From Bacteroidales bacterium H10 (GTDB lineage: Bacteria > Bacteroidota > Bacteroidia > Bacteroidales > Muribaculaceae), in assembly GCA_001701295.1 (NCBI GenBank), contig DAAV01000126.1, positions 19,841 to 26,473 on the forward strand: a DNA stretch of 6,633 bases. Reading direction: 5' to 3'. Position 1 is the first letter of the stretch, and every line of letters begins with the position of its first letter. Below, in pieces: positions 1 through 6,633 of this stretch. A program made the position numbers and the translations under genes. The notes under the pieces were generated by a model, which was not told the origin of the DNA, made no database searches, and saw only the letters and a program-made list of their open reading frames with translations.

Positions 1-353
1 TCGGGGATATGCATCTTGCGATATTTTCCGCATATGCGTCCGTCTGTATCGAAAACCACAGCCGTATTGTGATAGAGGCCCGGCGCACGCCGCTCGAACA
101 TGCTCGTAACGATAACCACACTGTTGGCAGCGGCGGCCTCACTGTAAAATTCAGTAAATTCACTCGGAATCTCCTCCGCATACCTGAAATTGTCGACATT
201 TTCAGTCTGACAGAAATAAAGAGAATCATGCAGTTCCGACAGCACCACCACCTGTGCTCCCTCGGCGGCAAGATTTTCTATGGCCGTCAGATTGCGGGCG
301 CGGTTCGAATCGACATCTTCAGAGAACGTATGCTGTACTATTCCTATTTTCAT
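1..353 (-). CDS. aguB: N-carbamoylputrescine amidase, N-terminal part (cut by window edge)
   Basis: This is a carbon-nitrogen hydrolase (nitrilase superfamily) that converts N-carbamoylputrescine to putrescine, CO2 and ammonia in the cytoplasm. About 117 residues are visible of a family length near 290-300; the rest lies left of base 1. The protein starts MKIGIVQHTF, the usual first beta strand of the fold. E40 in VVVLSELHDSLYFCQ is the expected catalytic glutamate. The segment FERRAPGLYHNTAVVFDTDG is followed by GKYRKMHIP, in which K113 is the expected catalytic lysine. The catalytic cysteine would lie outside the window. The SELxxSxYFCQ and KYRKMHIP context fits the AguB branch rather than a general nitrilase. 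The ATG follows the aguA stop by 35 bases with no promoter-like element between them, so the two genes are probably cotranscribed. The assignment rests on motifs and on the aguA neighbour. A related amidase specificity cannot be fully excluded from the N-terminus alone. Confidence 0.9.
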   Translation of the reverse strand, partial: MKIGIVQHTFSEDVDSNRARNLTAIENLAAEGAQVVVLSELHDSLYFCQTENVDNFRYAEEIPSEFTEFYSEAAAANSVVIVTSMFERRAPGLYHNTAVVFDTDGRICGKYRKMHIP

Positions 354-388
354 ATTTATAATCTTATGGAAATTGTTTGGGAATAAAT

Positions 389-1411
389 TCAGATCAATAA
401 TGTCATAGTGCTGCAATGCAGAGAACCATGCTGTTTCACAAGAGTCAGGCACTCCACAGGGACTATCTCGTGATCAGGGAATGCTATACGGACCGTCTGA
501 CATGCGAGTTCATCCTTTTCCGGCTGATTATACACAGGCATGTAGACAGCACGCGGGGTGACAAGATAGTTGGCATAAGTAGCCGGCAGACGTTCGCCCG
601 ACTCATCATACACTGCATCGGGAAGCGGAAGCTCGACCAGATTATACGGTTCACCTTCGGCATTGCGGAACATCGACAGTTGCGCCCGCATGTGAAGCAG
701 CTCCTCGAATTGCGGATCGTCCATATCACGGCATCCGGTAAAAAAAATGATATTACCCGGTGCGAGACGGCATAAGGTGTCGATATGCGAATCTGTATCG
801 TCACCGATCAGGGCCCCGTAGTCGAGCCACAGAATATGATCCACTCCCAGCTCGCGTGACAGCCTCTCCCCTATTTCCGCACGGGTACCGCCACCATTGC
901 GGTTGGGAGAAAGAAGGCAACGTGTCGTAGTGAGCAATGTGCCGCAGCCGTCCGTCTCTATCGATCCGCCTTCAAGGATAAATTCCCGCAGATTCCGGTA
1001 CATTCCTACGGGCAGAATCCCGTCCTCCTTCATGCGTAGATTGACCAGATTGTCCTTGTCAGCGGCAAACTTGAGTCCCCAGCCGTTAAAACCGAAATCA
1101 AGGGCACGGATCCTGTCATAACGGCAAACCGTCACGGGACCATAATCTCTCGTCCAGGTATCGTTGGTCGGAATCTCCACAAAAGTGACGCATTCGAGCG
1201 GACAGCCGTCGAGTACCTCCCGGGCCCGTTTACTGTCAGGCACTATGAGCAGTATTTTTTCTCCGTGCTCCGTAAAAGCGGAAATTATCCTTTTATACTG
1301 CATGATCGCTTCAGGCAGAATATCGACCCAATCGGTATTCTCATGAGGAAGAGCGAGCATTATTGGGCCGTCGCACTCCCATTCGGCCAAATATCTGATA
1401 TCATTTACCAT
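389..1411 (-). CDS. aguA: Agmatine deiminase
   Basis: This is a cytoplasmic enzyme of the peptidylarginine-deiminase (guanidino-modifying) fold. It hydrolyses agmatine to N-carbamoylputrescine and ammonia, the middle step of the arginine decarboxylase route to putrescine. The 340-residue protein has the family landmarks in order: LPHENTDW at 21-28, WTRDYGP at 86-92, LEGGSIETDG at 146-155, GDDTDSHID at 203-211 and HGSLHCSTM near the C-terminus. The predicted catalytic set is D89, E147, H209, D211 and nucleophile C333, all present. The ATG at 1411 is accepted because the N-terminus already contains the conserved LAEW and PHENTDW elements and no earlier in-frame extension is needed. No Shine-Dalgarno sequence is seen, which is normal for Bacteroidota. 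The next gene downstream is aguB, which uses this enzyme's product. Arginine decarboxylase, which supplies agmatine, is not in the window. The gene is slightly shorter than the roughly 360-residue Firmicutes enzymes but appears intact. Confidence 0.95.
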   Translation of the reverse strand: MVNDIRYLAEWECDGPIMLALPHENTDWVDILPEAIMQYKRIISAFTEHGEKILLIVPDSKRAREVLDGCPLECVTFVEIPTNDTWTRDYGPVTVCRYDRIRALDFGFNGWGLKFAADKDNLVNLRMKEDGILPVGMYRNLREFILEGGSIETDGCGTLLTTTRCLLSPNRNGGGTRAEIGERLSRELGVDHILWLDYGALIGDDTDSHIDTLCRLAPGNIIFFTGCRDMDDPQFEELLHMRAQLSMFRNAEGEPYNLVELPLPDAVYDESGERLPATYANYLVTPRAVYMPVYNQPEKDELACQTVRIAFPDHEIVPVECLTLVKQHGSLHCSTMTLLI

Positions 1412-1443
1412 ACAAGTCTTGTCGTCGGAAAGATTTTATCTTA

Positions 1444-1472
1444 GAAAGTGAAGTCATCTTGACTTCAGTTTC
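1444..1472. promoter_or_regulatory. 29-bp imperfect inverted repeat upstream of aguA
   Basis: The inner arms are TGAAGTCA and TGACTTCA around a 3-base centre (TCT). After one G/G mismatch the symmetry continues with GAAA on the left and TTTC on the right, giving 12 complementary pairs out of 13. It lies 33 bases before the aguA start codon and touches a TAATTTTG element on the minus strand. It could be a protein-binding operator, a 5'-leader hairpin, or the hairpin of a weak terminator for the channel gene. The base run after the hairpin on the minus strand (TAAGATAAAATC) is not a convincing T-tract, which argues against an intrinsic terminator. Confidence 0.5.
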
Positions 1473-1479
1473 AAAATTA
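1472..1479 (-). promoter_or_regulatory. Candidate Bacteroides-type -7 element for aguAB
   Basis: The minus strand reads TAATTTTG, matching the Bacteroidota primary-sigma -7 consensus TAnnTTTG. A start site would fall near 1465, leaving a leader of about 55 bases before aguA. No TTTG-like -33 element is seen at the expected distance, where the sequence is the end of the channel gene. In this A/T-rich gap the match could be chance. If real, it means aguAB can be transcribed separately from the channel gene. Confidence 0.35.
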
Positions 1480-1497
1480 ACTAAAAAAAAGGATTTT

Positions 1498-2337
1498 TCA
1501 GTTATTCTGGGACGAAATTTCTGTCAGAAGCAATTCCATGTGCCGTGCCAGCGAGGCATTCGTACGGATGAAATGCACGATTTCAGCACCAGAAGCCGTC
1601 TCCGGATAGACAGGAGACAACATCTGATAGTTGGCAACAAACGCGAAACAGTCTTCCAGCAAATCAGGCCAGATGGAAAGGTCCACTCTCGACTGGAGCG
1701 AGTCAAGGAAAAAGCACACGGACGAGGTGCACGTCATCAGGCTCTGTATGGCGCTCCGGTCTGAATAATCATCGGCAAGACCGGAAGGACGGTTCATGTC
1801 GGCCATGTCGTCGATAGTAAAATTCTCGTTGAACTTGAGGATTTCTCCACGTTTGGATACAGGTGTGGTGACCGCATAGCAATAAGTAAGAAACTGGTTC
1901 AGCTTATGTATGAGCACCGGAGTGTTTTTGATGAGTTTGTCCCGCTCCGCCGCATTGTGCAGCTGACGTTGCTTTTCAAGTTCCGACTCCACATCGATTT
2001 CAGTCTTCATCGATCCGACGGCATTCAGAAAGAGTCCGATAGTGACAAGTCCGCAGAGCACCTCTATCGCCGTGATCCACTGTGCGCCACCTTTGCAGGG
2101 AGTATAATCGCCGAAACCGAGAGTGGTCAGAGTGACGATACTGTAATAGACCCAGTCCCCGAAATTGGTGCCTCCGCCGTCAGGCACACGGAACTGTCCC
2201 GGCGGAAGCCACCAGTAGAACAATGCGAACACAGGCACAAGAGCCAGGTAGAGAGTGATCCAGAATATCGGCCGGATATTGGAGACAACATGCCAGAAAT
2301 GCTTAAGTCTCCGGGAAGCGGTGTATATAAAATCCAT
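1498..2337 (-). CDS. Two-TM potassium channel-like membrane protein with an unidentified C-terminal domain
   Basis: This 279-residue inner-membrane protein has the ion channel (Ion_trans_2, KcsA-like) architecture. Residues 1-22 form a basic cytoplasmic N-terminus. TM1 is at about 23-44 (PIFWITLYLALVPVFALFYWWL without its last residues), followed by an extracellular turret and a pore helix at about 62-71. The selectivity filter is TTLGFGD at 71-77, and TM2 is at about 86-107. The filter is GFG rather than the commoner GYG, a substitution also found in working K+ channels. One pore per chain implies a tetramer. After TM2 comes a strongly charged segment, about 111-137, likely helical or coiled-coil, then about 140 residues ending at 279 in which I see no RCK nucleotide-binding GxGxxG motif or other known domain. 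The start at 2337 gives a complete TM1 with positive residues on the inside. The next gene on the strand, 86 bases on, is aguA. Potassium selectivity is inferred from the filter; gating is unknown. Confidence 0.85.
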   Translation of the reverse strand: MDFIYTASRRLKHFWHVVSNIRPIFWITLYLALVPVFALFYWWLPPGQFRVPDGGGTNFGDWVYYSIVTLTTLGFGDYTPCKGGAQWITAIEVLCGLVTIGLFLNAVGSMKTEIDVESELEKQRQLHNAAERDKLIKNTPVLIHKLNQFLTYCYAVTTPVSKRGEILKFNENFTIDDMADMNRPSGLADDYSDRSAIQSLMTCTSSVCFFLDSLQSRVDLSIWPDLLEDCFAFVANYQMLSPVYPETASGAEIVHFIRTNASLARHMELLLTEISSQNN

Positions 2338-2440
2338 AAAATTCAGTTTAGTTATCAGTTATGAAGAGGTTCTTCTGTTAAAACGATCATGACAGCCGAT
2401 GAGTTGAAAACTTTGATATGGTTATGTTGAAAAAAAAGGC

Positions 2441-2449
2441 TATATTTGC
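2441..2449 (+). promoter_or_regulatory. Bacteroides-type -7 promoter element for dnaE
   Basis: TATATTTGC matches TAnnTTTGY at every fixed position. A TTTG at 2412-2415 is a possible -33 element, but the 25-base spacing is longer than usual. The expected start site near 2455 gives a leader of about 70 bases before the dnaE ATG. A small dyad (GGGAA, ATA, TTCCC at 2454-2466) lies right at that start site. No Shine-Dalgarno sequence precedes the ATG; the leader there is A-rich. Confidence 0.6.
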
Positions 2450-2525
2450 AAAAGGGAAATATTCCCGCTGACGGTAGAAATATCGTCCATTCAAACAGGA
2501 ATCCAAAAGAATTTGCTTAATATCA

Positions 2526-5500
2526 ATGAGTCAGCCGACTTTTACACATCTTCATGTCCATTCGCAATACAGTCTTCTTGACGGAAAGGCTTCCATACCG
2601 GAACTTGTAGACAAATGTCTCGCGACCGGTATGCGCGGAATCGCTCTCACCGATCATGGCAACATGTTCGGGATAAAGGAATTTTTCAATTACGTCGAAA
2701 AGAAAAACGGAGGGCTCCCCGATGACGAGAAATTCAAGCCGATTCTCGGATGCGAGATGTATGTGGCCCGGGATAAAATGACCGACAAGAAAGACAAGTC
2801 GGACAACGGTTACCACCTGATCGTACTTGCAAAAAATCTCAAAGGTTATCACAATCTCGTAAAACTTGTGAGCAAAGCCTGGACAGAGGGTTATTACTAC
2901 AAGCCCCGTACGGACCGGGATGAACTTGCAAAGCATCGCGAAGGCCTGATAGTCTGTTCAGCATGTCTCGGCGGCGAGGTTCCGCAGTTCATAATGCACG
3001 AAGAATTCGAAAAAGCGGAAGAACGGATCCTGTGGTATAAGAGCGTGTTCGGAGACGACTATTATCTTGAACTTCAAAGACACCAGACATTCAAGGAGAA
3101 CGCCAACCGTGAAGTCTATGTGGAACAGTGCAAGGTCAACGAGCACCTTATCAGATATGCCCGTAAGCACAACATAAAACTTGTCGCCACCAACGACGTC
3201 CACTTCACAAACGAAGACGACGCCGAGGCACACGACAGGCTGATATGTGTGTCAATGCAGAAAAAATTCTCCGAACCACGCCTGCATTACACAAAACAGG
3301 AATGGCTCAAGACTCCCGAAGAGATGTACGAGATCTTCAAAGACATTCCGGAGGCTCTCGAGACGACGCAGGAGATTCTTGACAAAGTCGAATTCTACAC
3401 GATAAACCACGCGCCTATCATGCCCTTTTTCGACATACCGAAAGAATTCGGCACGGAAGAGGAATACCGGGCCCGTCTTACGGAAAAGGATCTCTTCGAC
3501 GAGTTCACACAGGACGAGAACGGCAATGTGGTGCTGAGCGAGGAAGATGCAAAAAAGAAAATAGAACGCCTCGGAGGCTACGACAAACTCTACCGCATCA
3601 AGTTCGAGGCGGACTATCTCAACAAACTCACACTTGAGGGTGCCAAAGAAAGATACGGAGATCCAATCCCTCCGGACGTGATGGAACGGTTGAAATTCGA
3701 ACTGTACATAATGAAGACCATGGGCTTCCCGGGATACTTCCTTATAGTGCAGGACTTCATCAACACCGCGCGCAAGGAGCTGGGCGTAAGCGTTGGCCCG
3801 GGACGTGGATCGGCCGCAGGTTCGGCGGCGGCCTATTGCCTTGGAATCACCCAGATCGACCCCATAAAATATGATCTGCTGTTCGAACGATTCCTTAATC
3901 CAGACCGAATCTCACTCCCCGATATCGATGTCGACTTTGACGATGACGGCCGATACGAGGTGCTGAAATATGTGACGCGCAAATATGGCGCCGAGAAAGT
4001 CGCGCACATCATAACGTTCGGCACAATGGCCACAAAAATGGCCATCAAGGATGTCGCGAAAGTCCTTGAAGTGCCGTTGCCGGAATCAAACCGGCTGGCA
4101 CGTCTTGTCCCGGACCGTATGCCGGAAGTCGACGGCAAGACTCCGAAAGTCAATTTCAAGAACTGTCTCAAATATGTTCCGGAATTTGCCGCCGAAAAGC
4201 AGAATCCGGAAGAAAACATACGGGAGACGATGAAATATGCCGAGCAACTTGAAGGCAACATAAGGAATACGGGCGTACACGCATGCGGTGTCATCATAAG
4301 CCGTGACGATATCACGGACTGGGTGCCTGTCTCAATGGGTACCGACGCCGACGGCGAGAAAGTTATCTCCACACAATATGAAGGAAGCATCATCGAGGAT
4401 ACAGGTCTTATCAAGATGGACTTCCTCGGTCTGAAGACTCTCTCGATAATCAAGGAGACCCTCAACAATATAAAAGCACGCTTCGGCAAGGATCTCGACA
4501 TAGAGAAAATTCCGCTTGACGACAAAGAGACTTTCGAACTTTATTGCAAGGGCAACACGACATCGACCTTCCAGTTCGAATCGGCCGGCATGCAGAACTC
4601 ATTGCGCAGTCTCAAGCCGTCGAAGTTCGAGGACCTCATAGCGATGAACGCGCTCTACCGCCCGGGACCTATGGACTACATTCCGGCTTTTATCGCGCGT
4701 AAACATGGCGAAGAGGAGATCGTGTACGATATTCCCTGCATGAAGCAATATCTGGAAGAGACCTACGGTATAACCGTCTATCAGGAGCAGGTCATGCTCC
4801 TGTCAAGACTGCTGGCCAACTTCACCCGAGGCGAGAGCGACATGCTCCGCAAGGCCATGGGTAAGAAGCAGATCGACAAGATGCAGAAGCTCAAGAAGAA
4901 ATTCATGGAACAGGGCACTGCCAACGGTCATCCGGAAGCGACACTCAACAAGATATGGGAAGACTGGGAGAAGTTCGCCTCCTACGCCTTCAACAAGAGC
5001 CACGCCACATGCTACACGTGGGTAGCCTATCAGACAGCCTATCTCAAAGCGCATTATCCGGCCGAATACATGGCAGGCGTGATGAGCCGCAACCTGTCGA
5101 TGAATGACAAATTGCGCAAGGTGATGGACGAATGCAAGCGAATGGGTCTGACGGTGCTCGGGCCGGATGTCAACGAATCGAACGAGAAATTCGGTGTGAA
5201 CCAGAAAGGAGAAATCCGTTTCGGTCTGGGAGCCATAAAAGGAGTAGGCGTCAATGCGGTATCCGCCATCATACATGAACGTGAGCAAAACGGGCCGTTT
5301 AAGGATCCTTATGACTTTGTAGAACGTGTCAACCTGAGTGCCTGCAACCGTTCGGCGATCGAGAACCTTGCGATGGCCGGAGCGTTCGATTGCTTCGGAT
5401 GGCCACGCGAGGCATATGTCACGCAGGTATTCGACAACTCATACGCCGATATGCTCGTCAAGTACGGACAGCGCATACAGAATGACAAAAATTCGCTGCA

Positions 5501-6221
5501 GCTCTCTCTGTTCGGTGATTTCGAGCCCATCGAGACAGCCAAACCGCCTATGCCGGAGGTGGTGCCATGGAGCAGAATGGCTCTGCTCGACAAAGAGAAA
5601 GAACTCGTGACAATGTACCTGTCGGCCCATCCTCTTGATCCTTACTATATGGAACTGACATATGGCTGCAATACAAGCTGCGAGGATTTCAAGGAGAAGG
5701 AAAGCTCGGGAGGCAAGGTAGTGATGGGAGGACTCATCACCAAAATGACCACAAAGCTTTCAAGACGAGGTTCGGAATTCACGATCGTCGAGGTCGAGGA
5801 TTTTTCCGGCAAGGCGGAAATCGCGCTGTTCGGTAAAAACCACGCCGCGCACAAAGACAAATTCCGACAGGGAGAACCGACACTGATAAAACTGACCTAC
5901 GCTCCTTCGCGTTACGATCCCCAGCGCATGGATCTGACAATCGACGAGGTCTCCCCTCTCGAATCGATACGCGGCAAAATGGCCAACGAGGTGGTAGTAT
6001 TCCTCGACATGGGGTATAAGAATCCTGATTTCTTCAGTCAGATAACCAGACTTGACGACACTTCACGACCGGGAAATCTATATATAGAACTTATAGACAC
6101 CGAGACGCGCCAGACAATGCGCGTGCGGTCACGCAAAAAATTTCCTGTCAACAGGCAGCTTATCAATCTGCTTGAGGAATCGGGAGTGAGATTCAAGGTG
6201 CAGGATGCAAAAGAACACTGA
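2526..6221 (+). CDS. dnaE: DNA polymerase III alpha subunit (replicative polymerase)
   Basis: This is the catalytic subunit of the chromosomal replicase, a C-family polymerase of 1231 residues. The start MSQPTFTHLHVHS aligns with the E. coli start MSEPRFVHLRVHS. The PHP domain (about 5-290) shows H10, H12, D19, H44, E77, H97, C147, D224 and H226, a full metal-ligand set. The palm carries GPGRGSAAGS at 424-433, PDIDVDF at 465-471 with catalytic aspartates, and KMDFLGL with catalytic D632. The fingers region has LYRPGPM at 710-716 and YAFNKSHA at 820-827. A helix-hairpin-helix segment begins near 899 (FGLGAIKGVG). QLSLF at 992-996 is a textbook beta-clamp-binding motif. An OB fold spans about 1064-1110, and a C-terminal domain, probably contacting the clamp loader tau subunit, spans about 1156-1231. 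A lysine- and glutamate-rich stretch around 318-360 is longer than in E. coli. No frameshift is seen. trxA follows after 44 bases and is probably cotranscribed. Confidence 0.98.
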   Translation: MSQPTFTHLHVHSQYSLLDGKASIPELVDKCLATGMRGIALTDHGNMFGIKEFFNYVEKKNGGLPDDEKFKPILGCEMYVARDKMTDKKDKSDNGYHLIVLAKNLKGYHNLVKLVSKAWTEGYYYKPRTDRDELAKHREGLIVCSACLGGEVPQFIMHEEFEKAEERILWYKSVFGDDYYLELQRHQTFKENANREVYVEQCKVNEHLIRYARKHNIKLVATNDVHFTNEDDAEAHDRLICVSMQKKFSEPRLHYTKQEWLKTPEEMYEIFKDIPEALETTQEILDKVEFYTINHAPIMPFFDIPKEFGTEEEYRARLTEKDLFDEFTQDENGNVVLSEEDAKKKIERLGGYDKLYRIKFEADYLNKLTLEGAKERYGDPIPPDVMERLKFELYIMKTMGFPGYFLIVQDFINTARKELGVSVGPGRGSAAGSAAAYCLGITQIDPIKYDLLFERFLNPDRISLPDIDVDFDDDGRYEVLKYVTRKYGAEKVAHIITFGTMATKMAIKDVAKVLEVPLPESNRLARLVPDRMPEVDGKTPKVNFKNCLKYVPEFAAEKQNPEENIRETMKYAEQLEGNIRNTGVHACGVIISRDDITDWVPVSMGTDADGEKVISTQYEGSIIEDTGLIKMDFLGLKTLSIIKETLNNIKARFGKDLDIEKIPLDDKETFELYCKGNTTSTFQFESAGMQNSLRSLKPSKFEDLIAMNALYRPGPMDYIPAFIARKHGEEEIVYDIPCMKQYLEETYGITVYQEQVMLLSRLLANFTRGESDMLRKAMGKKQIDKMQKLKKKFMEQGTANGHPEATLNKIWEDWEKFASYAFNKSHATCYTWVAYQTAYLKAHYPAEYMAGVMSRNLSMNDKLRKVMDECKRMGLTVLGPDVNESNEKFGVNQKGEIRFGLGAIKGVGVNAVSAIIHEREQNGPFKDPYDFVERVNLSACNRSAIENLAMAGAFDCFGWPREAYVTQVFDNSYADMLVKYGQRIQNDKNSLQLSLFGDFEPIETAKPPMPEVVPWSRMALLDKEKELVTMYLSAHPLDPYYMELTYGCNTSCEDFKEKESSGGKVVMGGLITKMTTKLSRRGSEFTIVEVEDFSGKAEIALFGKNHAAHKDKFRQGEPTLIKLTYAPSRYDPQRMDLTIDEVSPLESIRGKMANEVVVFLDMGYKNPDFFSQITRLDDTSRPGNLYIELIDTETRQTMRVRSRKKFPVNRQLINLLEESGVRFKVQDAKEH

Positions 6222-6265
6222 TAAAAAACAACTGATTAATAACACTATAAACAAAACAACCAGAC

Positions 6266-6583
6266 ATGGCAATCAAATTTGATGACAAGACAGCCAAAGA
6301 GGCTATCGAATCAGGTAAGGTAGTAGTAATTGATTTCTGGGCCACATGGTGCGGTCCCTGCATGAAATTAGGTCCCGTAGTGGAAGAACTCGCAGAGAAA
6401 TATGGTGACCGCGCAGTCATCGGCAAACTCAACATAGATGAGGAGACCGAAGTTGTGGCGGAAAACCGCATCCGTTCCATACCGACCGTTCTCTTCTTCA
6501 AGAACGGTGAGGTACAGGCGCGCTCGGTGGGTCTCGTAAAACTCGCTGACCTCGAAGCAAACCTCCTTCCTCTCCTTGACTGA
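6266..6583 (+). CDS. trxA: Thioredoxin
   Basis: This is a cytoplasmic disulfide reductase that passes electrons from thioredoxin reductase to ribonucleotide reductase and other proteins. At 105 residues it has the normal length for a single-domain thioredoxin, and no signal peptide is visible. The active site is WCGPC at 28-32 with C29 and C32. The buried acidic residue is D23 in VIDFWATWC, K54 in GKLNID matches the conserved lysine, and P73 in SIPT is the cis-proline opposite the active site. These features separate it from the periplasmic TlpA/ResA-type proteins common in Bacteroidota. It follows dnaE by 44 bases with no TAnnTTTG element in the gap, suggesting readthrough transcription from dnaE. 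A dnaE-trxA link is plausible functionally, since thioredoxin supports dNTP synthesis. An inverted repeat just downstream probably ends the transcript. Confidence 0.97.
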   Translation: MAIKFDDKTAKEAIESGKVVVIDFWATWCGPCMKLGPVVEELAEKYGDRAVIGKLNIDEETEVVAENRIRSIPTVLFFKNGEVQARSVGLVKLADLEANLLPLLD

Positions 6584-6595
6584 TCCAGTCACCCG

Positions 6596-6633
6596 AAAAA
6601 AACAGTCCGGCCCGATTGTGAATTCACAATCGG
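6596..6633 (+). terminator. Probable intrinsic terminator after trxA, cut by window edge
   Basis: A run of seven A (6596-6602) is followed by a perfect 22-base inverted repeat at 6612-6633. Its arms are CCGATTGTG and CACAATCGG around AATT. It starts 28 bases after the trxA stop. The T-tract needed for a plus-strand terminator would lie beyond the last base of the window. The upstream A-run would serve as a T-tract for a convergent gene on the minus strand, so the element may be bidirectional. Confidence 0.7.

Noticed and set aside
9..386. Open frame of 125 codons on the plus strand at the left edge
   Set aside because: It is antisense to aguB, whose protein shows clear catalytic motifs on the minus strand; the plus-strand product shows none.
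1483..1500. Run of eight T on the minus strand just after the channel stop codon, considered as an intrinsic terminator
   Set aside because: No stable GC-rich hairpin precedes it; only a 3-bp CAG/CTG pairing is visible at the gene end.
1906..2364. Open frame of 152 codons on the plus strand over the channel gene
   Set aside because: It is antisense to the pore and transmembrane coding region; the translation is a polar sequence with no known motif.
2363..2375. Short dyad GAAGA-GGT-TCTTC upstream of the channel gene, considered as an operator
   Set aside because: Only five pairs with no extension and no associated promoter element; expected by chance in a gap of this size.
3833..4525. Open frame of 230 codons on the minus strand inside dnaE
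   Set aside because: It lies wholly antisense to the conserved palm region of dnaE, its product is a Ser/Arg-rich low-complexity-like sequence with no motif, and such frames are common opposite strongly biased coding sequence.
4803..5288. Open frame of 161 codons on the minus strand inside dnaE
   Set aside because: It is antisense to conserved DnaE fingers and helix-hairpin-helix sequence, has no recognisable domain and no promoter-like element of its own.

Overview
The window looks like ordinary chromosomal housekeeping DNA from a member of the phylum Bacteroidota, probably order Bacteroidales. Three things suggest this. No gene start has a convincing Shine-Dalgarno sequence, and the leaders are A/T-rich. 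A perfect Bacteroides-type -7 promoter element (TAnnTTTGC) precedes dnaE. The protein set is also typical of the group: a roughly 1,230-residue DnaE followed by trxA, and an agmatine deiminase/N-carbamoylputrescine amidase pair. The genus cannot be fixed from this sequence alone.

Left part, minus strand (1-2337). Reading in the transcription direction from 2337 down to 1, the genes are a single-pore potassium-channel-like membrane protein (2337-1498), agmatine deiminase aguA (1411-389), and the N-terminal part of N-carbamoylputrescine amidase aguB (353 to beyond base 1). aguA and aguB are 35 bases apart and carry out consecutive steps: agmatine to N-carbamoylputrescine, then to putrescine. 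The 86 bases between the channel gene and aguA hold a -7-like element and a 29-bp imperfect inverted repeat, so aguAB may have its own controlled promoter.

Centre (2338-2525). This is a 188-base divergent intergenic region. It contains the dnaE promoter candidate on the plus strand. No clear promoter was found for the channel gene on the minus strand.

Right part, plus strand (2526-6633). The replicative DNA polymerase III alpha subunit dnaE (2526-6221) is followed after 44 bases by thioredoxin trxA (6266-6583). A perfect inverted repeat at the right edge of the window is probably the terminator of this unit. The DnaE PHP domain keeps a full set of the metal ligands that E. coli DnaE has partly lost, so the polymerase may carry its own proofreading exonuclease.

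I found no mobile element, CRISPR array, RNA gene, broken gene or clearly undescribed system. The points most worth a second look are the uncharacterised cytoplasmic domain of the channel, its placement beside polyamine genes, the inverted repeat at the aguA promoter region, and the intact PHP site in DnaE.
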